A DNA stretch of 64,000 bases from Tsukamurella sp. 8F (GTDB lineage: Bacteria > Actinomycetota > Actinomycetes > Mycobacteriales > Mycobacteriaceae), in assembly GCF_029167375.1 (NCBI RefSeq), contig NZ_JARFTP010000014.1, positions 47,800 to 111,799 on the forward strand. The letters run 5' to 3'. How positions within the stretch are numbered: the first letter of the stretch is position 1; every line of letters starts with the position of its first letter. The notes under the pieces were generated by a model, which ran no database searches, had not been told where the DNA came from, and saw only the letters and a list, made by a program, of their open reading frames with translations. A program made the translations under genes and the position numbers. Of this stretch, positions 57,380-64,000 are shown piece by piece.

Positions 57380-58800
57380 CGGCCCCGCGCACGAGCGAGC
57401 CGGGTCGACACGGCGGCGGGGAACCGATCGCCCCCGAGATCACCTACACCGCCGGAGGTACCGTCGACCACGGCGCCGCTCGCCTCGAAGTGCTGCCAGT
57501 GACGGGCATCGGCGAGATCACCGAGGGCACCGACATCGCCGCCGTGCTCGCCGGGGCCGCCCCCTGGCTCGCCGACGGCGACATCGTGGTCGCCACGTCG
57601 AAGATCTTCTCCAAGGCAGAGGGCCGCGTCGTCCCGGCACCGTCGGATGCGGACGAGCGGGACGCGCTCCGGCGGCGCCTCGTCGCCGACGAGTCCGTCC
57701 GGATCCTCGCCACCAGGGGGCGCACGTGGATCACGGAGAACCGCCTCGGCGTCGTGCAGGCCGCGTCGGGCGTGGACGCGTCGAACATCGCATCGGACTC
57801 CATCGCCCTGCTCCCCGAGGACCCCGACGGCAGCGCCGCCGCCGTCCGGGCCGGGCTGGCCGAACGGCTGGGCGTAGACGTAGCCGTCCTCGTCACCGAC
57901 ACGATGGGGCGCGCGTGGCGCACGGGGCAGACGGACGCCGCGATCGGCGCGGCAGGCATGTCGGTGCTGCACGGCTACGGCGGGGCCGTCGACGCGTACG
58001 GCAACGACCTGGTCGTCACCGAGATCGCCGTCGCGGACGAGCTCGCCGCCGCCGCGGATCTCGTCAAGGGCAAGCTCGGACAGACTCCCGTCGCGGTCGT
58101 GCGCGGCTTCACAGTCCAGCCGCCCGAACCGGGCTCACCGCTCGCGACCGCGCGCGGGCTCGTCCGCCCGGGCGAGGACGACCTGTTCCACACCGGCGTC
58201 GACGAGGCACGGCGGCAGGCGCTGCTGCTACGCCGCTCCGTCCGCGAGTTCGCGCCCGATCCCGTGCCCGCCGAGTTGATCACCGCGTCGGTCGCCGAGG
58301 CGCTGACAGCGCCCGCGCCGCATCACACGCACCCGATCCGCTTCGTCTGGGTGCGCGACAACGAGCGCCGGCTCGCGCTGCTGGACGCCATGAAGGAGCG
58401 GTGGGAGCGCGACCTCGCAGGCGACGGACGCTCGCCCGGATCCATCGCGAAGAGGATCGCGCGCGGCCGGCTGCTGTACGACGCGCCCGAACTGATCCTG
58501 CCGTTCATGGTTCCCGACGGTGCCCACACCTATCCCGACGACGCCCGCACCGCCGCCGAGGAGGCCATGTTCACCGTCGCCGTCGGCGCGGCGGTGCAGT
58601 CGCTGCTGGTGGCGCTGGCCGTGCGCGGCGTGGGCAGTTGCTGGATCGGTTCGACGATCTTCGCGCCCGACGTGGTGCGCGCGAACCTCGACCTGCCCGA
58701 CGACTACCGGCCCGCGGGGTCGATCGCCGTCGGATACCCGCTCGCGCCCTCGGCGCCGCGCGAACCGCTCGCGCCCGGCGACATGCTCATCGAGAGGTAA
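57376..58800 (+). CDS. fbiB: Bifunctional F420:gamma-L-glutamyl ligase/FMN reductase FbiB
   Basis: A 474-residue fusion. The first 240 residues are the CofE-type ligase ([37 protein letters not shown]) that adds the glutamate tail to F420-0. The C-terminal domain of about 200 residues is an FMN-binding nitroreductase ([33 protein letters not shown]) that reduces dehydro-F420-0 in mycobacteria. Translationally coupled to fbiA. The two genes complete F420, a cofactor for redox enzymes. Confidence 0.95.
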   Translation: MTAPRTSEPGRHGGGEPIAPEITYTAGGTVDHGAARLEVLPVTGIGEITEGTDIAAVLAGAAPWLADGDIVVATSKIFSKAEGRVVPAPSDADERDALRRRLVADESVRILATRGRTWITENRLGVVQAASGVDASNIASDSIALLPEDPDGSAAAVRAGLAERLGVDVAVLVTDTMGRAWRTGQTDAAIGAAGMSVLHGYGGAVDAYGNDLVVTEIAVADELAAAADLVKGKLGQTPVAVVRGFTVQPPEPGSPLATARGLVRPGEDDLFHTGVDEARRQALLLRRSVREFAPDPVPAELITASVAEALTAPAPHHTHPIRFVWVRDNERRLALLDAMKERWERDLAGDGRSPGSIAKRIARGRLLYDAPELILPFMVPDGAHTYPDDARTAAEEAMFTVAVGAAVQSLLVALAVRGVGSCWIGSTIFAPDVVRANLDLPDDYRPAGSIAVGYPLAPSAPREPLAPGDMLIER

Positions 58801-58802
58801 CC

Positions 58803-59360
58803 GTGTCCTTCACGACCCTGCACACGACCGCAGTCGACGCCCTCGCTCGCTTCGATGCCCGCACCGACGCCGACGACTCCCTGCGCCACACCGTGCTCGC
58901 GTTCCTCGACGCGCAGCCGAACGCGTGTGCACGCGCCAATGTGCCCGGGCACATCACTGCGTCGGTCGTGCTGCTGAACGCCGCCCGCACACACGTCGCG
59001 CTCACGCACCATCCGCGCGTCGGCGAATGGCTGCAGCTGGGCGGTCACTGCGAGGACGTCGACTCCACGATCGCCGGCGCGGCCCTACGCGAGGCCCGAG
59101 AGGAGTCCGGCCTCGACGACATCGAGGTGTCGGACGACCTGCTGACGCTGCACACGCACCCCATAACCTGTTCGCTCGGCGTTCCGACGCGGCATCTGGA
59201 CCTGCGCTTCCTCGCCGTCGCCGGGGGGCGCGTGCTCCCCGATCTGGCGATCAGCGACGAGTCCAACGACCTGCGCTGGTGGCCTGTCGACGCGCTCCCG
59301 GACTCCGCCGAGCGCACCACCGTCGCGCACCAGGTACGCGCCGCGCTCGCCCGCTCCTGA
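58803..59360 (+). CDS. NUDIX hydrolase
   Basis: A 185-residue protein with a complete NUDIX box, spread over GGHCEDVDSTIAGAALREAR and EESGLDDIE, where the glutamates bind Mg2+. It hydrolyses a nucleoside diphosphate linked to another moiety; specificity is unreadable. GTG start at 58803, two bases after the fbiB stop, so it is the third gene of the fbi operon; a role in F420 salvage or repair is possible but unproven. Confidence 0.88.
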   Translation: MSFTTLHTTAVDALARFDARTDADDSLRHTVLAFLDAQPNACARANVPGHITASVVLLNAARTHVALTHHPRVGEWLQLGGHCEDVDSTIAGAALREAREESGLDDIEVSDDLLTLHTHPITCSLGVPTRHLDLRFLAVAGGRVLPDLAISDESNDLRWWPVDALPDSAERTTVAHQVRAALARS

Positions 59361-59405
59361 AGTCGCCCTCCATCGCGGCTGCGCTCGGCACGGCGGCCAC
59401 GGAAC

Positions 59406-59427
59406 CCGGACGGTGCGTCCCGTCCGG
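59406..59427. terminator. Hairpin between NUDIX gene and glgC
   Basis: CCGGACGG (59406-59413) and CCGTCCGG (59420-59427) pair perfectly around TGCGTC in the gap between two convergent genes. Confidence 0.6.
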
Positions 59428-59435
59428 CGGGGGGA

Positions 59436-60659
59436 CTAGAAGCCTCCGACGCGTACGCCCTTCCCGACGGTCACGACGCCGCCCGCGGAGACGTTGAAGC
59501 GCTGGCGCTCGCGGTCGAGGTCGACTCCGATGATCTCGCCACGCGCGACCTGGACGTTCTTGTCCAGGATCGCGTGCCGTACGACGGCCCCCGGCTCGAC
59601 GCGCACGCCGGGCATCAGGATGCTGCCCTCGACGGTAGCGCCGTCGCCGATCGACACCCCCGCCGCGATCACCGAATTCCGCACGGTCGCAGCGGAGACG
59701 ATGCTGCCGGCGCCCACCATGGACTCCTGCGCGAGACCGCCCTTCGCGAACTTGGCAGGCGGCAGATTGTCGTTCTCGCAGCGGATGGGCCACTGGCGGT
59801 TGTACAGATTGAAGATCGGGTGCACCGACACCAGATCCATATGCGCGTCGTAGAAGGCGTCGATGGTGCCGACGTCCCGCCAGTAGCCGGCGTCCCGCGG
59901 CGTCGCGCCCGGCACCTCGTTGTCCTTGAAGTCGTAGACCGCCGCCTCGCCGCGCTCGACGAGGGCCGGGATGATGTCTCCGCCCATGTCGTGGTCCGAA
60001 TCCGGGTTCTCGGCGTCTGCGGTGATCGCGTCGATGAGCGCCTTGGTGGTGAAGACGTAGTTGCCCATCGACGCGAAGGTGGACTCGGGATCGTCGGCGG
60101 TGGCGGGCGGCTCGGACGGCTTCTCCAGGAAGCGCGTGATGCGTCCCGACTCGTCGGCGTCGATGCAGCCGAACGCGCTCGCCTCGCGCCGCGGGACGCG
60201 GATGCCGGCGACAGTGACCCCCGCGCCGGATGCGATATGCGCCTCCACCATCTGGGACGGATCCATGCGGTAGACGTGATCGGCGCCGAACACCACGATG
60301 TAGTCGGGATCGTCGTCGTAGACGAGATTCATGGACTGGAGGATCGCGTCCGCGCTCCCGGTGTACCAGCGCTTACCGAGGCGCTGTTGCGCGGGCACGG
60401 GGGTGATGTACTCGCCACGGAAGCCGGCCACGCGCCACACCTGGCTGATGTGACGATCGAGCGAGTGCGACTTGTACTGGGTCAGAACGGCGAGTCGCTG
60501 GTACCCGGCGTTCACCAGGTTCGACAGCACGAAATCGATCAGCCGATAGGACCCGCCGAAGGGCACCGCGGGTTTCGCCCGGTCCGCCGACAGTGGGTAC
60601 AGCCGCTTGCCCTCGCCCCCGGCCAGGACCAATCCCAATACTCGTGGCTGGCTCTTCAC
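59436..60659 (-). CDS. glgC: Glucose-1-phosphate adenylyltransferase GlgC
   Basis: A 407-residue ADP-glucose pyrophosphorylase. It carries [20 protein letters not shown] (nucleotide site), [36 protein letters not shown] and [10 protein letters not shown], followed by a left-handed beta-helix domain ([20 protein letters not shown]). It makes ADP-glucose from glucose-1-phosphate and ATP for the alpha-glucan/maltose-1-phosphate pathway. The GTG at 60659 lies 7 bases after a TAGCGT element and is preferred to a GTG at 60668 that falls inside that promoter. Confidence 0.96.
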   Translation of the reverse strand: MKSQPRVLGLVLAGGEGKRLYPLSADRAKPAVPFGGSYRLIDFVLSNLVNAGYQRLAVLTQYKSHSLDRHISQVWRVAGFRGEYITPVPAQQRLGKRWYTGSADAILQSMNLVYDDDPDYIVVFGADHVYRMDPSQMVEAHIASGAGVTVAGIRVPRREASAFGCIDADESGRITRFLEKPSEPPATADDPESTFASMGNYVFTTKALIDAITADAENPDSDHDMGGDIIPALVERGEAAVYDFKDNEVPGATPRDAGYWRDVGTIDAFYDAHMDLVSVHPIFNLYNRQWPIRCENDNLPPAKFAKGGLAQESMVGAGSIVSAATVRNSVIAAGVSIGDGATVEGSILMPGVRVEPGAVVRHAILDKNVQVARGEIIGVDLDRERQRFNVSAGGVVTVGKGVRVGGF

Positions 60660-60666
60660 ACCGCCC

Positions 60667-60740
60667 ACGCTAGCCGCAAAGGTGGTGGGGTATCCAGCCT
60701 TGACGAAGATGATGCGTCCACCCCAGCGACGATCTAGGTT
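60667..60740. promoter_or_regulatory. Divergent leaderless promoters of glgC and glgM
   Basis: Minus-strand TAGCGT (60672-60667) and plus-strand TAGGTT (60735-60740) each end 7 bases before the start codons of glgC (60659) and glgM (60748). The 88-base gap holds both, and no ribosome site is seen in either direction, so both messages should lack a leader. Confidence 0.65.
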
Positions 60741-60747
60741 TGGTGCT

Positions 60748-61923
60748 ATGCGCGTCGCAATGATGACCAGGGAGTATCCGCCGGAGGTCTACGGGGGCGC
60801 AGGCGTTCACGTGACCGAGCTGGTCGCCCGCCTGCGCGACCTGTGCGCCGTCGACGTGTACTGCATGGGCGTGCCCCGTCCGGACGCCGAGGGCGTCACC
60901 GTCACCGGACCCGATCCGGCTCTCGCAGATGCGAATACGGCTCTGTCGATGATGTCGACCGACCTGCGCATGGCGCACGCCGCCGCGGGCGTCGACGTGA
61001 TCCACAGCCACACCTGGTACACCGGCCTCGCGGGCCACGTAGCGGGGCAGCTGTACGGCGTCCCACACGTCCTGACCGCGCATTCGCTCGAGCCGCGTCG
61101 CCCGTGGAAGGCCGAGCAACTGGGCGGCGGTTACCGGCTGTCGTCCTGGATCGAGCGCAACGCGGTCGAGTACGCCGACGCCGTGATCGCCGTCAGCCGG
61201 GGTATGGCCGACGACGTCCTCGCGTGCTACCCGAACCTCGCCCCCGAACGGGTCCACGTGGTGCGCAACGGGATCGACACGCAGGCATGGCATCCCGTCG
61301 ACGTGTTCGGCGAGGGCAGCACGCTCAGCCGTATCGGCGTGGATCCGGGCCGGCCGATCGCCGCGTTCGTCGGCCGTATCACGCGGCAGAAGGGCGTGAA
61401 GCACCTCGTGGCCGCGGCCCACCGATTCGACCCCGATGTCCAGGTGGTGCTGTGTGCCGGCGCGCCCGACACACCGGAGATCGCGGCCGAGACCGAGGCC
61501 GCCGTGGCGGCCCTGTCTCAGGAGCGCTCCGGCGTGTTCTGGGTGCAGGACATGCTGCCGACCGATCAGGTACGCGAGATCCTGTCCGCCGCAACGGTTT
61601 TTGTATGCCCCTCCGTATACGAGCCATTAGGGATCGTCAACCTCGAAGCGATGGCGTGCGAGGTCGCGGTCGTCGCCTCGGACGTGGGCGGGATCCCCGA
61701 GGTGGTGGACGACGGCGTGACCGGCACGCTGGTCCACTACGACGAGAACGACCCTGAGACGTTCGAGGCGGCGCTCGCCGACGGCGTCAACGCGCTGTGC
61801 GCGGATCCAGCGCGCGCCACGGCGTACGGCGCGGCCGGCAGGGCCCGCGCGATCGACGAGTTCTCATGGGAGTCCATCGCCGCCCAGACCCTGGACGTCT
61901 ACCGCTCGGTCGGGGCCTCCTAG
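60748..61923 (+). CDS. glgM: ADP-glucose-dependent alpha-glucosyltransferase (GlgM type)
   Basis: A 391-residue GT4 glycosyltransferase that starts [20 protein letters not shown] (substrate loop) and has the retaining GT4 signature [20 protein letters not shown] in pieces (E and E in [12 protein letters not shown]). The actinobacterial family (Rv1212c), called GlgA or GlgM, makes maltose-1-phosphate from ADP-glucose and glucose-1-phosphate for the GlgE route. Divergent from glgC with a shared promoter gap. Its stop overlaps the end of the convergent TetR gene. Confidence 0.93.
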   Translation: MRVAMMTREYPPEVYGGAGVHVTELVARLRDLCAVDVYCMGVPRPDAEGVTVTGPDPALADANTALSMMSTDLRMAHAAAGVDVIHSHTWYTGLAGHVAGQLYGVPHVLTAHSLEPRRPWKAEQLGGGYRLSSWIERNAVEYADAVIAVSRGMADDVLACYPNLAPERVHVVRNGIDTQAWHPVDVFGEGSTLSRIGVDPGRPIAAFVGRITRQKGVKHLVAAAHRFDPDVQVVLCAGAPDTPEIAAETEAAVAALSQERSGVFWVQDMLPTDQVREILSAATVFVCPSVYEPLGIVNLEAMACEVAVVASDVGGIPEVVDDGVTGTLVHYDENDPETFEAALADGVNALCADPARATAYGAAGRARAIDEFSWESIAAQTLDVYRSVGAS

Positions 61924-62516
61924 CCCCGCCCCCGCCCGTCGCCCTCGCCGAAGCGCGTTGCGATCTCGGTGATCCGCCGCTCCCGCTGCTCCGGCCGCAC
62001 GCGCCCGGACCGCGCGAGGTCGGCGAGCCCGTGTAGTGCACCCCAGAGCACCTCGGTCGCGGTCCCGTCGCCGCCGTCGCCGATCGCGTCGGCAAGGGCG
62101 CTGAAGCCCGCCTGCAGCTCCACCTCGCTGTCGTCCGCGGCGAAATGCGCGTCGATGGGCAGCCGGAACATGGCCTCGTAGAGTGCGGGATTCCGCTCGG
62201 CGAAGTCGAGATAAGCCGTAGACACCGCCTGCAGGACTGGGCGCCCACCCGCCCCTCCGGCGCTGGCGCGGCACATCCGGGCCAGCTCTTCGAAGCCCTC
62301 CAGAGCAACGGTGCGCATGATCTCAGACTTGCCGCCCGGGAAATGCCCGTAGAGCACGGGCTGGGTGTACCCGATCGCGTCGGCGAGCCGCCGCGTGGTC
62401 ACCGCTGCCCACCCTTCCGATTCCGAATACTCGCGCGCGACATCGAGGATGCGACGCCGACGCTCCTCGATACGACGGTCCCGCGAATCGCTCTTCCCCT
62501 TGCCTCGTTCCGCCAT
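61920..62516 (-). CDS. TetR-family transcriptional regulator
   Basis: A 198-residue TetR repressor with the DNA-binding region RRILDVAREYSESEGWAAVT and LADAIGYTQPVLYGHFPGGK; the ligand domain follows. It starts at ATG 62516, 7 bases after a TAGACT element that lies inside the large operator at 62526-62558, so it controls itself and the divergent membrane-protein gene. Its end overlaps glgM by 4 bases tail-to-tail. The inducer is unknown. Confidence 0.88.
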   Translation of the reverse strand: MAERGKGKSDSRDRRIEERRRRILDVAREYSESEGWAAVTTRRLADAIGYTQPVLYGHFPGGKSEIMRTVALEGFEELARMCRASAGGAGGRPVLQAVSTAYLDFAERNPALYEAMFRLPIDAHFAADDSEVELQAGFSALADAIGDGGDGTATEVLWGALHGLADLARSGRVRPEQRERRITEIATRFGEGDGRGRG

Positions 62517-62525
62517 GCGCTCTAG

Positions 62526-62558
62526 TCTAGCGTTGCTAGATGTACTAGCAACGCTAGA
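62526..62558. promoter_or_regulatory. 33-base TetR operator
   Basis: Arms 62526-62539 (TCTAGCGTTGCTAG) and 62545-62558 are perfect reverse complements over 14 bp with a 5-base centre. The -10 TAGACT of the TetR gene (minus, 62529-62524) overlaps the left arm and the right arm ends 17 bases before the ATG of the divergent gene. Confidence 0.8.
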
Positions 62559-62575
62559 TTCTGAGGAGTCGGGTC

Positions 62576-63019
62576 ATGGTCTCTGTTCTCGCCGTCGCGA
62601 CCGCGACCGTCGTCGGCCTGATGGTCGGCGTCGAGATCGCCGTCGCGTTCGTCATCAACCCGATCCTGCTGCGCCTGCCCGCGGGCCCCTCGCTCGAAGG
62701 GCGGGCCGACGGCGCCCGGATGCTCGGTCGTGCGATGCCGTTCTGGTACTTCGGTTCCCTACTGCTGACGATCGCGCTGGCCGTAGCCGATCGAGCCGGA
62801 ACCTCTGCAGCCGCGGCCGCGGCGATCCTGCTGGCGATCAGCGTCGCGATGTCGATCGCACTGCTGGTGCCCATCAACAACCGTTCGGCGCAATGGACGG
62901 CGGACGACCACCCCGCGGACTGGCGCGAACAGCAGCGGCGATGGGACCGCCTGCACTACGCCCGTGTGGCGATAATCGTTGCGGCGTACGTACTGGTGCT
63001 CGTCGCCGCCACGCGCTGA
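62576..63019 (+). CDS. DUF1772-type membrane protein
   Basis: A 147-residue protein with four predicted helices (VATATVVGLMVGVEIAVAFVI, FGSLLLTIALAVADR, AILLAISVAMSIALLVPINN, ARVAIIVAAYVLVLVAA; the first is broken for reading). The layout and PINNRSAQW element resemble DUF1772 (anthrone-oxygenase-like) proteins. ATG follows CTGAGGAGTC. It is regulated by the divergent TetR protein in all likelihood; such pairs are often stress- or drug-inducible. Function unknown. Confidence 0.8.
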   Translation: MVSVLAVATATVVGLMVGVEIAVAFVINPILLRLPAGPSLEGRADGARMLGRAMPFWYFGSLLLTIALAVADRAGTSAAAAAAILLAISVAMSIALLVPINNRSAQWTADDHPADWREQQRRWDRLHYARVAIIVAAYVLVLVAATR

Positions 63020-63079
63020 CGCCGCGCGCGCCCGGTCTGCGCTGTACTCCCGACGAGCCCGCGGTTCGCGGACGCCAGA

Positions 63080-63988
63080 TCACGCCTTGCGATACACGCT
63101 CACCAACCCCGACGCCGAGACCGGAACCGTGTCATCCGCACCGAGCAACGCCTCGACTGCGCGTCTGCGCGCCTCGGGTTCGGTGTGGTGGGCGCTCGGG
63201 CCCATCGCCACCAGGTCGCAGGCGGCATCCGGCCCGAGATCCATTACCCAGTCCAGGCTCTCGCGGCCCACCAGCTCGAGGTGACGACCCAGCACGGAGT
63301 CGAGCCGCGCGACCTTGCCCTCCTCGACCGAGATCATGCCCAACGGCCCGACCAGCTCGTGCAGGTGCCGCGGTCCGGGTGTCAGGGCGACGACCACGCC
63401 GCCCGGCGCCAGCACACGCGCGAACTCGGCGGCGTTACGCGGAGCGAAGACGGAGAGCACGGCGGACACGACACCGTCGCCCACCGGCAGCCGGTCCCAT
63501 CCGTTGGCCACGACACCGCAGCTACGCGGGCCGCGGCGGGCGAGCCTGCGCGCGGCGGGCTTCGAGAGGTCGAGGCCTATGCCCACCCGGGCTCCGGTGC
63601 GCTCGACGGCGGCCGAAAGATACGATCCCTCACCCGCACCGCAGTCCAGGATCAACGGCGAGCCGGCTCCGGCCGCGGCGTCCTCCGCTGCCGCGGCCCC
63701 GTCGGCGACCGCCGACAAGAACGCCGAGTAGTGGCCGGTCTCGAGGAAGCGACCGCGCGCATCGATCATCGCGGCGTCATCCGCCACCACAGCGGCACCC
63801 CCACCGCCCAGCAGCGTCACGTAGCCCTGGCGCGCAACGTCGAACGAGTGGCCGGCCGCGCAGATGAGCGTCGCTTCGTCGGGTTCGAGCGCGGCCCCGC
63901 AGTGCGGACATGCGAGCGCCGGGGCCGCAGTGCGCAGGCCGGGCGGCACCTCAGCCACCGACGAAACCTCCACCGGGCCCGTCCCCAC
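63080..63988 (-). CDS. RlmA-type 23S rRNA (guanine-N1) methyltransferase
   Basis: A 302-residue SAM-dependent methyltransferase with an N-terminal zinc finger (CPHCGAALEPDEATLICAAGH) and the class I motif LILDCGAGEGSYL followed by GIGLDLSKPAARRLARR. This pairing marks RlmA/TlrB enzymes, which methylate guanine in 23S rRNA helix 35 and can confer resistance to some macrolides. The finger spacing is cut here as CPHC and CAAGH. GTG 63988 is the first start in the window; no in-frame stop is seen to the right edge, so the true start may lie beyond. Confidence 0.85.
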   Translation of the reverse strand: MGTGPVEVSSVAEVPPGLRTAAPALACPHCGAALEPDEATLICAAGHSFDVARQGYVTLLGGGGAAVVADDAAMIDARGRFLETGHYSAFLSAVADGAAAAEDAAAGAGSPLILDCGAGEGSYLSAAVERTGARVGIGLDLSKPAARRLARRGPRSCGVVANGWDRLPVGDGVVSAVLSVFAPRNAAEFARVLAPGGVVVALTPGPRHLHELVGPLGMISVEEGKVARLDSVLGRHLELVGRESLDWVMDLGPDAACDLVAMGPSAHHTEPEARRRAVEALLGADDTVPVSASGLVSVYRKA

Positions 63989-64000
63989 AACGAGACGTGC

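Overview
The window is high-GC actinobacterial DNA of the mycolic-acid-bearing group (Mycobacteriales). The evidence is an MmpL transporter, the fused 2-oxoglutarate enzyme Kgd, a trehalose-recycling LpqY-SugABC operon, WhiB2, F420 genes fbiA-fbiB and the maltose-1-phosphate route genes glgC/glgM. Gene content and order recall Mycobacterium tuberculosis, but the protein sequences are not mycobacterial in detail, so a relative such as Tsukamurella, Gordonia or Rhodococcus is a reasonable guess. There is no phage, insertion sequence, CRISPR array, tRNA or rRNA. Nearly all DNA is coding and no gene-free stretch exceeds about 260 bases.

Layout. 0-4.7 kb: an MmpL fragment, an acyl-CoA synthetase and two tandem PknH-type sensor-domain proteins. 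4.7-14.3 kb (minus): an SbcCD-like nuclease/ATPase pair, a SWIM zinc-finger protein coupled to a SNF2 helicase, a PLP dehydratase-like enzyme, an acetyltransferase and a thioesterase. 14.4-25.3 kb: a conserved protein, kgd, TetR/SDR pair, LpqZ, CorA, an SGNH hydrolase, a SUFU-domain protein and a mycothiol-dependent isomerase-like protein. 25.3-35.2 kb (minus): a ParB-like protein, a phosphoesterase, sugC-sugB-sugA-lpqY, then a four-gene glycine betaine/choline-type ABC importer. 35.3-38.3 kb: a stress protein and an MgtE-like, DUF1003 and membrane-protein operon, closed by a 27-bp perfect hairpin. 38.4-47 kb: S-adenosylhomocysteinase, an amino-acid permease and a LysR-controlled CoA-transferase/hydroxyacyl-CoA dehydrogenase cluster. 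47-50.5 kb: an ABC exporter preceded by a 32-residue basic, Trp-rich peptide and a strong hairpin; an orphan antitoxin; a cation efflux protein. 50.6-59.4 kb: manA, a TobH-like gene, manB, two conserved small genes, whiB2, fbiA, fbiB and a NUDIX hydrolase. 59.4-64 kb: glgC and glgM in divergence, a TetR/membrane protein pair and an RlmA-like rRNA methyltransferase.

How they fit together: manA/manB feed mannose-phosphates to mannolipids; glgC/glgM make ADP-glucose and maltose-1-phosphate for alpha-glucan; LpqY-SugABC reclaims trehalose released during mycolate transfer; the adjacent OpuB-like system imports osmoprotectant. Kgd controls 2-oxoglutarate flux, SahH clears S-adenosylhomocysteine, and FbiA/FbiB complete F420.

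A feature seen throughout is likely leaderless transcription: at about a dozen genes a TANNNT -10 element lies 6-8 bases before the start codon with no Shine-Dalgarno sequence. The least explained parts are the 32-aa peptide/ABC exporter locus, the CoA-transferase cluster and the ParB-like/phosphoesterase pair beside the trehalose importer.
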